Assembly: GCA_951640195.1 (NCBI GenBank)
Contig: OX621167.1
Span: forward strand, 1,364,001 to 1,428,000
Source: Porpolomopsis calyptriformis
Taxonomy: Eukaryota > Basidiomycota > Agaricomycetes > Agaricales > Hygrophoraceae
DNA length: 64,000 nucleotides
Reading direction: 5' to 3'
The notes under the pieces are model-generated. The model did not search any database. It was not told the origin of the DNA and saw nothing but the letters and a program-made list of their open reading frames with translations. The translations under genes were made by a program, and so were the position numbers. This document shows positions 51,201 through 60,901 of this stretch, in pieces (positions within the stretch are counted from its first letter, which is position 1; every line of letters begins with the position of its first letter).

Positions 51201-53066
51201 CAAAATGAGAACATTCACAGAACAAATTGCCAAGCATCAGCGACAGTAAGAGACTTTGCAAAAGATTTCGCTCCGCCTACAACCACCTGCCAATAATGAC
51301 ACATTTGACTCAGAAGATCCAAGCCGGCATCACCATATTTCTCACAATGGTAATCCTGAGAATGTAACCCAGTTTCTTGTTGACAATGCAGGTGATCCTG
51401 CTACTAGGGTGCGTTCTGTTCAACATTAGTTGAGATTTTACTGATAATATGCACTCTAGGATTTTCTACCGAAGCTTCAAGACCATCTACTCACTCGCAT
51501 CTTGGGGGATTCCAATGGCGACCCACCCCAGTTCACTGATGAAGATTGCGGAAGTATTTCATTCACAAATAACTGCATCTTCAGACACAAGGTCCTCCAA
51601 ATCAATTATACTATGTACGATATGCGGAGGTGTCAAGATACGCTCAACCCGCGGATTCCAGGCCATGCGAATGTCATGGTCTTATCACAAGAGGGCGACA
51701 ATGAGGCATCGCCTCATCCCTACTGGTACGCCCGGATCATTGGGATCTTTCATGCCCTTGTCCGACATGCAGGGTCTTCCATGGATGCCTAAAGGATGGA
51801 TTTCCTTTGGGTCCAGTGGTACGGGTGTGATCTCGATTACCACGCCGGTTGGAAGGCGCAACGGTTGCACCGGGTGGGATTTATGGACATCCGCGACCCT
51901 GACGCATTTGGTTTCATTGATCCAAGAGACGTCATTCACAGCTCACACTTTATCCCAGCTTTTGCGTATGGCCACTGCTCTGACCTTCTCGGTCCATCCC
52001 CTTTAGCTCAATGGTGATGCGATGAGAAGCTGTCTGAGCTCTGGGATCTGCCCCGAGAGATGGTGGGAGGCACAATAGAAAGGAGCTATCAAAGAAATTG
52101 TAAAAATCGAAGAAATAGAACAAATCAGAAAATCGGAGCACTCTCTAGAGTGCTAGAGGTGGTCGAAGAGGCTCAAACATGAAGGACTAGACGTGGGACA
52201 ATGGAATCTATCTTCCTTCTCTATGATACAAACATATCTACAAGTAAATATATCTGTGAAAACAAAGATCCCTTTATATGCTATATAGTAAAGGGATGAG
52301 ACTTCTGAACGAAGCCACCAGTGAAAGGGTCAATGGGAACGATGGAGAACTACACAATGGACATCTGGCTATCAGATGCATCCTTTGATATGAGCTGCGA
52401 ACGCGAATCGAAGGATCGGAGAATTCGAAGAAATTCGCAGAAATCCGAAGCATTCGGAGATAAATCGCTGGACAAGAAGCCAAATCGCATAGTCGGGGAC
52501 ATCATAGCAGTGTAGTGAGCGTCTGGGGGAACACGTAGATATATGACACATGTACTCCGGAGCTCAGGGGACCAAGGGGTCATATCAATGGCCATCTGAG
52601 GATGACGAAGACTGGGTTTATTTATATGTGAATCTGTAGGTTATCTATCTTATTTCTACTCTACTGCATATTGACCCACTCTGGCTCAAACAGATTCGTC
52701 GATTGAGATATGTTTATGCGATACTACGGCGGTAGTGTCAGTTACAATGGGAGCCGCACTGTCTCAGGCTCCAACTCCCCAGTCACAACAACTTGCGGAA
52801 ATGAAGACGGAGAGGTCTCGGATGAAGATGACGAGAACCCTAGCCAGGGTGACTCGACAGGAGACTGACAACCTCACGAAAATCTTGAAGAACCCAGAGA
52901 CAATGATCCCATGGGATCCAACAGCACTGAAACCCCCGATGAGGATGAGTTGTATGACTACGGATATGAGGAAGATGACGAACAAGACTCACAATCGCAT
53001 GACGAAGACGGCGGGGTGGATATGCCAGGAGATATCTTAGATGAGGCAGGTTTTGCGCCACTGTAA
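48280..53066 (+). pseudogene. Plavaka transposase (decayed)
   Basis: Plus-strand, intron-containing gene. The N-terminal C2H2-like finger CPSCHATFKNNHGLSRH (about 48335-48390) is followed by a Ser/Pro linker. The Plavaka core then runs through PERLYSEVYNSDAFLFEH (about 49425), YSDSTHLADFGIASLWPIYL (about 49550-49605), SANHLAYVPG/LPDII, GQYPCPHCMVLKEQIH (about 50040-50090), and a C-terminal RMDFLWVQWYG...RVGFMDIRDPDAFGF block (about 51796-51920). It ends DMFMRYYGGS and an acidic tail, stop 53064-53066. In-frame stops: TGA 49241, TAA 51790, TGA 52704, TGA 52866. A 573 bp insertion splits it at 52015; removing it restores the frame across LGPSPLAQW/PSEDDEDW. Dead as a protein source, though an intact relative elsewhere could mobilise the ends. 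Confidence 0.82.
52015..52587. mobile_element. Nested solo-LTR-like insertion inside the transposase gene
   Basis: A 573 bp segment starting TGATGCGATG and ending GGTCATATCA, flanked by ATGG at 52011-52014 and 52588-52591 (the match extends to CAATGG). TG..CA ends, a short target duplication, no coding capacity and a TATA-like stretch (about 52275-52290) fit a solo LTR or small LTR derivative. It is not related to the LTRs at 55211 and 61678. Deleting it with one ATGG restores the transposase reading frame. Confidence 0.75.
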
Positions 53067-53294
53067 CTTAGTAGATTCTGTTGTACAATACCCTACAATA
53101 ACTTGTCATTTCATCTTGTTAGAATGGTCATACATCTTGAAATCTACAAGTTAAACTCATTACAAGTTGCTAATAGACTTTGCCAGCATCTAAGAACCTT
53201 TCCGGGTGAATACCTGGAAGATGAGGGCCTTACAACTCATTACCCTGCCGGACCTGGTTGGCCGGACCTTACCGGATGGACCTTGCAAGGTCTA

Positions 53295-53315
53295 GTTTTC
53301 GGACTTTTGCTGATG
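53295..53315. repeat. Plavaka element right terminal inverted repeat
   Basis: TTTTCGGACTTTTGCTGATG is the reverse complement of the left end. The giant-gene relic sequence AGGGAGTCGGC begins immediately after it. Confidence 0.85.
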
Positions 53316-53490
53316 AGGGAGTCGGCTATTTGAAGGAAGATTCCTGTTGTGTGTTAAAAGACCAATGAGCAAAAAATATTTCTATGGTGTAGCTATCCTG
53401 TGCAAGGAATAGCTAGACCCCTGAGGGCCAAATAAAACATAGAAAGACAATGATTTTCTGGATGTTAGCTGCTAGAAAGAAGATGATCAT
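53316..53490 (-). pseudogene. Giant gene copy D relic, internal piece
   Basis: AGGGAGTCGGCTATTTGAAG and the following intron-like GTGTGTTAAAAGACC stretch match 35238-35310 of copy C. A second block, GAGGGCCAAATAAAACAT..GATTTTCTGGATG, matches 35459-35500. About 115-130 bp that separate these blocks in copy C are missing here. The homology ends near 53490, where an unrelated membrane-protein gene begins, so copy D was already truncated or was joined by a rearrangement. Confidence 0.75.
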
Positions 53491-53504
53491 ATTCCACTCC
53501 AAAG

Positions 53505-55205
53505 TCAACATGAATATGTATCAATGTACATCTTGCCTACTTCGACATAACCCCCAATCGATGCTATGGACAGAACGCAAGAAAACAATACAAGAAATCT
53601 TGAAAGAGAGTCTCCACGAGCAAACTGATAACCAGGGCGTGTGATGGATACATATGTGAAAGAGATGTATAAGACCTGAGCTGCAGTCAGCCATGCGGTT
53701 AACCAAGCTCTCTGAGCAACTGTGCTTTGTCCATTCCTATATCCACTAAAAGCAAAGATCACGATGTACGGGAGAATGAAGACAAGGAGAGGTGGTGCCC
53801 AGAATAAGAGAGGTGTAACCCAAGCCCAATCAGATTTTTTTTCAGGTAATAGTTCTGGCTGTTCACAAACCGAGCAATGGATGCCGAACTTGTACGCATC
53901 GTCTAAGCCTTCAAAGTCAAATATGAACTTTTTAGTGACCTCTTCAGGATCGCCATTGCCATTACCACAGACGAGAACCTTGACCACAAGTTTCTTGCCC
54001 TCCATCGATAACCGGGTGGTTGAAAACGCACCAATGTCAGGCTGCTTCAAAATGCCAATAGCCCCACAGAATTCATCCCCTCCTTCTGCCAAGTCCTCAT
54101 TCAATCATGACTGTGCCTCCTGCATCACCTTGGACCGAAGTGCAAATAAGCTTGGATATTTGCCAACGAGGCCCACACAAACCAAATTGAAAAGGGACAT
54201 AAAAGCAAATGGGAATACTGAAAGGCCGAAGGCTGCGTAACTGTAGGTATTGACTTGAGCCCCTCTTGCGCAGTAAAGGGTGACGGAGCCGTATACAAGT
54301 TGAGTGATGGAAACAATCATTTTTATCCAACTCTGGGTTCTTGTGAGGTGGAATGTTCCCATGTCGATTAATTCATGCTCAATGATATGCCGCCAGGACT
54401 TTTCACTTGGTACAATCCACATATAGCCTTTTGGGAAAAGGGAGAGTTGACTGTGGACTTGACACTGTTTCAGGCTGATTTCATCAAAGTCATTAGGCTT
54501 ATAATCGATGATTGAAATCGACGCTCGTTTCCTAAAACTCGCATTGGCTGATCAGCATAATGTCCCTGCTTGGTAAAATGGTTAGCCAACTCACAATTTG
54601 TCCAGGGTGTTAATGTCTCCAGGCAATACCACATCAAGTACCAGTTCCTTCCCTGTGGGCTTCCAGTCCCTTGACCACGCAACCACCATGATGGCCTTGC
54701 TCACCAGTGCCTTGTGAAGGTCATTTCCTCTCCAAATGAAATGTCAGGTGATAAGGGCAACTGAATGTCCTTGTCACGAATCTGAAATTCGAGACATGAG
54801 ATCGAGCGCGCTGAGGCTGTCTCTCATGAACATCGAGCAGATTCATAGCCAATCATGTGTAATCTGGTATATATACTGGGAACAACAGTATTGGGTAAGT
54901 CCAATACTATGACGTTTTAGTCAAGTGGTCTTGACTGTCATCAGAAGCGCACGTTCCCAGTGCAATTCTTAACAGTCCTAGCCCAGCAAACGGTAGCATT
55001 AGTGCAAGGGCTGGCCAGAGCAACGAGGCATCGGGTGGTTTGGAGCCCGGGAGAGAGGGGACGGACACGGCATAGGTAAGGTAGTTTGTGATGAAATACA
55101 AGACAATGCCCTGCCAAGCATTCCATGTGCAAGCAGTCCTGACTTCTATGGGGAGAGCGCTTGAATGGGTTGGCAAGAAGCCTAGGGTGATGATTATCCC
55201 AATTG
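53505..55205 (-). pseudogene. Multi-pass membrane protein of an agaricomycete family, disrupted
   Basis: Minus-strand exons encode TACTWNAWQGIVLYFITNYL (from about 55145), VVAWSRDWKPTGKELVLDVV (about 54690-54610), VPSEKSWRHIIEHELIDMG (about 54415-54360), hydrophobic segments (WIKMIVSITQLVYGSVTLYC; FGLSVFPFAFMSLFNLVCVG), and C-terminal membrane segments LLFWAPPLLVFILPYIVIFA and FLVLFSCVLSIASIGGY, ending at 53505. At least six transmembrane segments are likely. An in-frame TGA at 54107-54105 lies in an otherwise continuous exon (MQEAQS-stop-LNEDLAEGG). The 5' end is cut off by the LTR element at 55211. I recognise the family as common and uncharacterised in Agaricomycetes; no function is known to me. 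Confidence 0.65.
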
Positions 55206-55210
55206 CCGAC

Positions 55211-55588
55211 TGTCACGGTCATAATTTTCCTTCCTTTTCTTTATCTTATCGTATGCAAACCTATCTCTTATCTTGGGATTCCCCATTACCTTCCCCAGGG
55301 ATTCCCCTTTACTTTACCTATATGCGGACACACTTCATTTCCGTTATGTTTCAACCCCTTTATGATTCGTCATCGATCACGATGACTCATTCTTATCTCT
55401 ACCGCATGTTATGTCGCACTGACTCACACAGATAAGTAGTCAGTATATAAAGAGTACTTCTGTACGTATCAGACCTTAAGTCTGATTCCTCATTAGCCTA
55501 CTTATAACAAGGACTTGGAACCATCCTCTATATCTCTTGGGACAGAACACCCAAAGTAAAACGCGTTCCGAACAACTGGTTTATAACA
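55211..55588 (+). repeat. 5' LTR of element 1
   Basis: 378 bp, TGTCACGGTC...TTATAACA. By eye it differs from the LTR at 61678-62056 at about nine positions including one indel, so the two are about 97-98% identical. Confidence 0.92.
55444..55451 (+). promoter_or_regulatory. LTR TATA box
   Basis: TATATAAA lies 34 bp upstream of AAGTCTGATTC (55478-55488), the sequence complementary to the primer-binding site. That places the transcript start at about 55478, as self-priming requires. The same box is in the second LTR at about 61911-61918. Confidence 0.7.
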
Positions 55589-55589
55589 A

Positions 55590-55600
55590 GAATCAGACTT
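55590..55600 (+). other. Self-complementary primer-binding site
   Basis: GAATCAGACTT directly follows the LTR end and is the exact reverse complement of AAGTCTGATTC at 55478-55488, the predicted 5' end of the RNA. In the Tf1/sushi group the mRNA 5' end folds back to this site and is cleaved to give the primer. The duplicate is at 62058-62068 in element 2. Confidence 0.75.
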
Positions 55601-55650
55601 CCTTCTGGTTCTCTCCCACCTGCTTATCCAAACCTCCCCCATCGCTGTGA

Positions 55651-57192
55651 TCATCGACATCACCTCTTTACCCCTTACCCACTTCCATCCTGGCTTCTAC
55701 CGACAACTCAGACGTTGAAGAACACTACGAAGACCCCCTCTCAAGATCGACCTTTTCAGCTACAATTCGAGATCAAGAACCATCCTTCTCTTCAGCTCTT
55801 GAAGAAACATTAGCTACTCCTACCCCTGCTCCTGCCTCTCTAGGACCACAGACCCGATCAAGAACAAGAGGACTCTTCACTTCATCTTCAGCACCAGTAA
55901 CGAGACCAGTTCATCAACGAACTGCTACTCCACCAGGACGATACGGTTCCCTTTATTCCCAACTTTCTTCTGCGACATCTACACCGACACCAACAGCTCC
56001 AACAACTCCACAACAACCGACATCTACCAATATGTCAGGAACGTCTGCTAACGCCCCCACCAATCCCCCCACCATTGATATTGCGACCTTGGTGGCCACT
56101 GTTCGCCAACTCAAACAAAACATCACCCAACAACAACAACTGATCACCCAGCTCCAGCAACAACAACAACCCCAACCTCCTCCACAACCCCAACAACCCC
56201 AGCAACCTCTTCAGCCTCAACAACCTGCTCCCCCCTCCATCAAGATTGCCAAACCCGATGAATACGACGGGTCTGCTGCCAAATGTCTCAACTTCATTCA
56301 AGCTTGTCGTCTAGTTCTTGACGACAGCCAATGGTCCGACAGACAGAAAATTACCTATGTCTTGTCATTTATGAAGATTGGAGTCGCCCAGTCGTGGGCC
56401 CGACAGCAGACCCAAGAGTTCAAACGTACTCAATGGGTCGGAGCCGATTACGAGGATTTTATGGAAGAACTCGAGGAATGCTTTGGAGACGTTGACGCGA
56501 GAGCGACAGCTCAGGTCAAAATTCAAAAGGTAACTCAAGGACTTTCCACCGTGGACAATTATAATGTACGATTCAGAGCTCTCGTGGACGAAACAGGATT
56601 CAATGATGACGCCCTCAAAGTTTTCTACCGGAACGGCCTCAACCCCGGAATTCTTGAAAAGATCTACGCCCTTGATCCCATCCCCACCACCCTCAACGCT
56701 TGGAAATGAAAAGCTTCCGTCTTCGACCGACAATGTCTCGAGCTTGCACTTGAGCGTCGTGCCGCTCCCCGGAGCAACTACTATGCTCCCAGGGAGACCA
56801 TGGCTCGAACGACGACCCGAACTCCCTCCTCTGCTCCTATCAAACAGGAGACACCTTCCTCATCATCAATATCGCGCGTTCCGCAAGGCAACTGCTATCG
56901 CTGCAGAGAATCAGGTCATTGGGCGAACAAGTGTCCAAATTCCCCTTTCGCCTCTTCTTCGGCAGCGCATTCATCGAGTAATGCCCCTGCCGGACAACGA
57001 CGAGGAAAACCAACCACAGGGCGAGGTCGAGGTCGAAATATTCGAGGAATCGAGACGGAACGAGTCGACGAAGTGGTTTCCCCAGCTACTGCGGAGGAAA
57101 CTATTCGAGTGGTGGACAACTGCGGGATCGATCGCTGGCCGAAAGAAAGAAAAGCTCAGCTCGTCAAGGAACTGAAAGAACAGGGTTTTTAA
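55651..57192 (+). pseudogene. Ty3 Gag, element 1 (one premature stop)
   Basis: Open frame from 55651 with no ATG until the Met of MSGTS at 56032. Content: acidic/Pro/Thr-rich N-part; Gln/Pro-rich tract (about 56130-56230); the retrotransposon Gag core IKIAKPDEYDGSAAKCLNFI to NGLNPGILEKIYALDPIP; and a CCHC zinc knuckle CYRCRESGHWANKCP (about 56893-56937). A TGA at 56707-56709 replaces a CGA (Arg) that element 2 keeps (WKRKASVF). It ends KELKEQGF at TAA 57190-57192. Confidence 0.88.
57183..57189 (+). other. -1 ribosomal frameshift heptamer at the gag stop
   Basis: G-GGT-TTT in the gag frame is a canonical XXXYYYZ slippery site (GGGTTTT) placed directly before the gag stop TAA. A -1 slip continues as GGG TTT TTA AAG into the pol frame. 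The identical heptamer is at 63637-63643 in element 2. Confidence 0.75.
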
Positions 57193-60100
57193 AGAGTCCG
57201 AACGCTTCGCCTACCGTTACGGACGTATCTACTCAAGAATGTACCACCACTCCATGCAATCTATTTCGAATTCTTGGTACTCTTGAAGAAGGCAATCTCG
57301 GACTCATTTTGGACGTTTGGATTGAAGCTACCGACACTGGTCGACGTGTCCCGGCCACTACTCTGGTTGATAGCGGAGCCTCTGGAAATTTCGTGGATGA
57401 ATCTTTCGCAACTCGCCACAATTTTACTCTAACACGATTGGAAACCCCAATCCCCGTACGGAATGCCGATGGATCTGAAAACTGAGGTGGACCCATCGAG
57501 AACGATATTGATATTTGGTTAGAGGCTCCTGGAGGACACAATGAACGGATCCGATTGGAAGTGACTGATCTCGGATCTAAGACAGATATTATCCTCAGCT
57601 TCCCGTGGCTCAAAAAGCACAACCCCAACATCGATTGGAAAGAGGCAACACTGGCTCTGGATAGCAAAGATTTCCCTCTTCCGGGATGGATAGCGAAAGA
57701 TGCAGAGTCACTGGGAATGGAATCGGTCACGCTGGCCATGAATCGACGTGTATCGAAGTCGGATGAATCCCGAGCTAGCACAGTGGAAGAAGATATGCGA
57801 AAGTTTGTACCGGAGGTATACTGGAAAGGCTATTCTAGTGTCTTTGCCAAAGAATCCTTCGACCGCCTTCCACCGCATTCGGAATTCGACCACGCCATAG
57901 AACTGGACGAAACCTTCAGACCAGTCAAAGGCGCGAAATACGCAATGTCCCCTCTTGAGATGGATCACTTACACAAGTTCATCAATGAAAACTTATCTAC
58001 TGGATGAATACGAGTTTCCAAATCGAAACAAGTCTCTCCGTTCTTCTTTGGAAAGAAAGCCGAAGAGGTAAACGCTAAAGGTAAGAACGCTGGCTTACGC
58101 CCTATCGAAGATTATCGCTACCTCAACGAACACACGGTTCCTGACCATTATCCCCTTCCTCTCCTTCATCAAATACTCCAACGACCTAAACTTCTAACTG
58201 CTTCTCTATTCACGGTCATGGATATCCGATGGGGATTCAACAATGTCAGAATCAAGGAAGGCGACGAATGGAAAGCTGCTTTCATCACTGAAGCAGGCGC
58301 CTTCGAACCCACCGTCATGTTCTTTGGTTTGCAGAACTCACCAGCCACCTTTCAACGGATGATCGACACAAGATTCAAAGAAGTCCTAGACTCTGGAAAC
58401 GTTTTCATCTATATCGATGATGTGCTTGTTTGTGGAGACGATTTACAAGAATTGCGACGCTGGACCTTCAAGACTCTAGATATCATGAAGAAACATGGAC
58501 TTTCGTGTAAACCCGTCAAATGCCAGTTCGAGAAGGAAGAAGTCATTTATCTCGGAGTCGTCTTATCCAAAGGACGAATCACCACCAACCCGAAGAAAGT
58601 CGACGCTATCATGTCTTGGCCTATTCCAGAAACGGTGAAACAACTCCAATCCTTCTTGGGCAGTGCGAACTTTTGGTGAAGATATATCAAGGATTTCTCC
58701 AGAATCGCTACCCCTCTCTATGAACTCTTGCACAATGAAACTGTGTGGGAATGGACTCCTCGGAGACAAGAAGCCTTCGACAACATCAAGTCCCTCTTGA
58801 CGAACGCGCCCGTCCTTCATATTCCTGATCGCGATCTCCCCTATTGTTTGGAAACCGATGCCTCTATCATTGGAATCGCGGGAATACTCTCTCAGCTTCA
58901 TGACGGACATTGGAAACCTGTCGGTTATCACTCAAGATCTACCTCTCCTGCCGAAAAGAACTACCCTACTCACGATCTGGAACTCCTGGCGATCATTGAT
59001 TCCTTTAAGCAATGGTGCCATCTCCTCGAAGGAGCAAGACACAATATTCTCATCAAGACAGACAGTTTGGCCTTGCGATACTTTTCAAAGAATCTTCGCC
59101 TGTCAAACCGCCAAACTCGTTGGTCTGAGTATCTGTCCAGATTCAGGTTCAAGATTGAATACGTTCCAGGGAGGAAGAACAGGGCCGACGGCCTATCCAG
59201 ACGCCCAGATTATTTACCTGGCGTCGAAGCCAACGTGGAGAACGAAGTTCTGATAGCACGCGACCGATGGATAAATTCAATTGTCAAGTTGTCGAATTCA
59301 AGCTTTCTTTCTAGATTACGCTTCAAAATCCCACTCCCACAGAAGATCCAAGATAAACTCGAGGATGCCTCACTCGCTTGGACCCAAGCTGATGGGCTTG
59401 TACGTGATGTTGAAGGTCGGATAGTAGTGCCGGAGGAAGTATCTTTGCGCACAGATATTATACGACTGTCCCACGCCTACCCCCACGCTGGCCACCCTGG
59501 CATTGAGAAGACGAAGGAACTCATCCTTCGTAACTTTATTTGGGATGGTGCCTTACAAGACATCACCAACTATGTTCGATCCTGCCCCGCTTGTCAGCAA
59601 AACAAGAACTTCCCCTCAAAGCTGTCAGGACTACTCCAACCCATACCCCCCTCTACGGAACCATGGAAGGAAATCACCGTCGATCTCATCGTCGAACTCC
59701 CCAAGTCACAAGGCTATGATGCTGTAATGGTTGTTGTCGATCGTTTCACTAAACGTGCCCATTTCATTCCGACAACTTCTAATCTTTCATCAGAAGGTGC
59801 TGCAAGACTCTTTCGGAATCACATCTGGAAACATCATGGATGGCCCCAAAAGGTCATATCCGATCGCGGAGTGCAATTTGCATCCAAATTCACGGAAGCC
59901 CTCAATAACTCTCTAGGAATCATCTCCGGTCTCTCCACTGCGTATCACCCTCAAACAGATGGTCAAACGGAACGCACCAATCAAGAACTCGAAGTTTACT
60001 TGCGTTTCTATACCAACTTCATGCAGGACGACTGGTTGGAATGGCTTGCTTCTGCGGAATTTGCCTATAATAATCGGCAACACTCTGCCACTTCACAATC

Positions 60101-60734
60101 ACCGTTCTACATGGAATACGGATGTCATCCTCACCTTCCCACGATCATTCCGGATCAAAGCAACGTGCCCGCAGCAAATACCTTCCACGAATGTCTTACA
60201 TGTGCACAGCAAAACGCCGAACGATCCTTATCGAAGACAACGGAGTCAATGAAGAAATACGCCGATCGTAAACGGAAACCTTCACCCTCCTATGAAGAAG
60301 GAGATCTGGTCTGGTTGGACACCAAGAACATCAAGACGACACGACCCTCGAAGAAGCTCGACAACCGACAGACCGGACCATTCAAGATCCTGAAAAAGAT
60401 ATCGGATCTTGCTTATCTGATCAACATTCCCGGAACATGGAGACTACACCCAGTCTTTCACGTTTCACTCCTGAGACCAAATGTTGGAAATGAATCACTC
60501 CACCCTGATGTCATCGACACATCACGACCTCCCCCTGATCTGATCGAAAACGAAGAAGAATACGAGGTCGAATCCATACTGCAACATTCCGGAGCTAAAC
60601 GACGCCGAAAATATTTGGTCAAATGGAAGGGCTATCCGATCGAAGAAGCCACTTGGGAAGATCGATCGAACATTTTACGACACGCCAAGGAAATTGTGAA
60701 GACGTACGAAGACTCAATTCAAACGGCGACTTGA
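57183..60734 (+). pseudogene. Ty3 Pol with chromodomain, element 1 (three premature stops)
   Basis: A single frame in -1 relative to gag. Protease active site LVDSGASGNFVDE (about 57363-57403); reverse transcriptase with FIYIDDVLV (about 58405-58431); RNase H with CLETDASIIGIAGILSQ (about 58848-58900); integrase HHCC zinc finger (HAYPHAGHPG to CPACQQNK, about 59475-59610) and DDE core with VDLIVELP, VISDRGVQF and HPQTDGQTERTNQE (about 59680-59990); GPF/Y-type module TGPFKILKKI; and a C-terminal chromodomain EYEVESILQHSG..KYLVKWKGYP..ATWEDRSNI (about 60560-60680). Stops TGA at 57483, 58005 and 58677; the last two sit where Arg (CGA) would be expected. The integrase and chromodomain part is undamaged. 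The chromodomain would target chromatin marks such as methylated H3. Confidence 0.9.
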
Positions 60735-60901
60735 TTCTATTCATTCGTTTGTCATCATCTCATCTGCCAAGAATTGACCTCTATTTTTAGAATCATTCCT
60801 TATAAACTGCCGGACGTCTCTACTTTCCTTCACGATTCAAGTTACGCGCCTTTTAACAACGATTCAAGACCACTGAGCTAAAACGTCGCAACAACTTTGC
60901 C

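Larger units (their letters stand above)
45814..53315. mobile_element. Plavaka-type (CACTA/CMC-like) DNA transposon, 7.5 kb
   Basis: Bounded by imperfect terminal inverted repeats CATCAGCAAAAGTCSGA (left from 45814, right ending 53315). Inside are a plus-strand Plavaka transposase gene and a minus-strand accessory gene. Both ends carry subterminal clusters of ACCTGG/CCAGGT/ACCTTGC motifs (about 45840-45945 and 53200-53295). The flanks join into the 3' end of a giant gene, which proves the boundaries. The duplicated target is at most 2 bp (AG at 45812-45813 and 53316-53317). The transposase has several stops, so the copy is not autonomous now. Confidence 0.85.

Noticed and set aside
52015..52587. 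Fragment of the neighbouring Ty3 LTR
   Set aside because: Its ends and sequence do not match the 378-bp LTRs at 55211 and 61678, so it is a different family.
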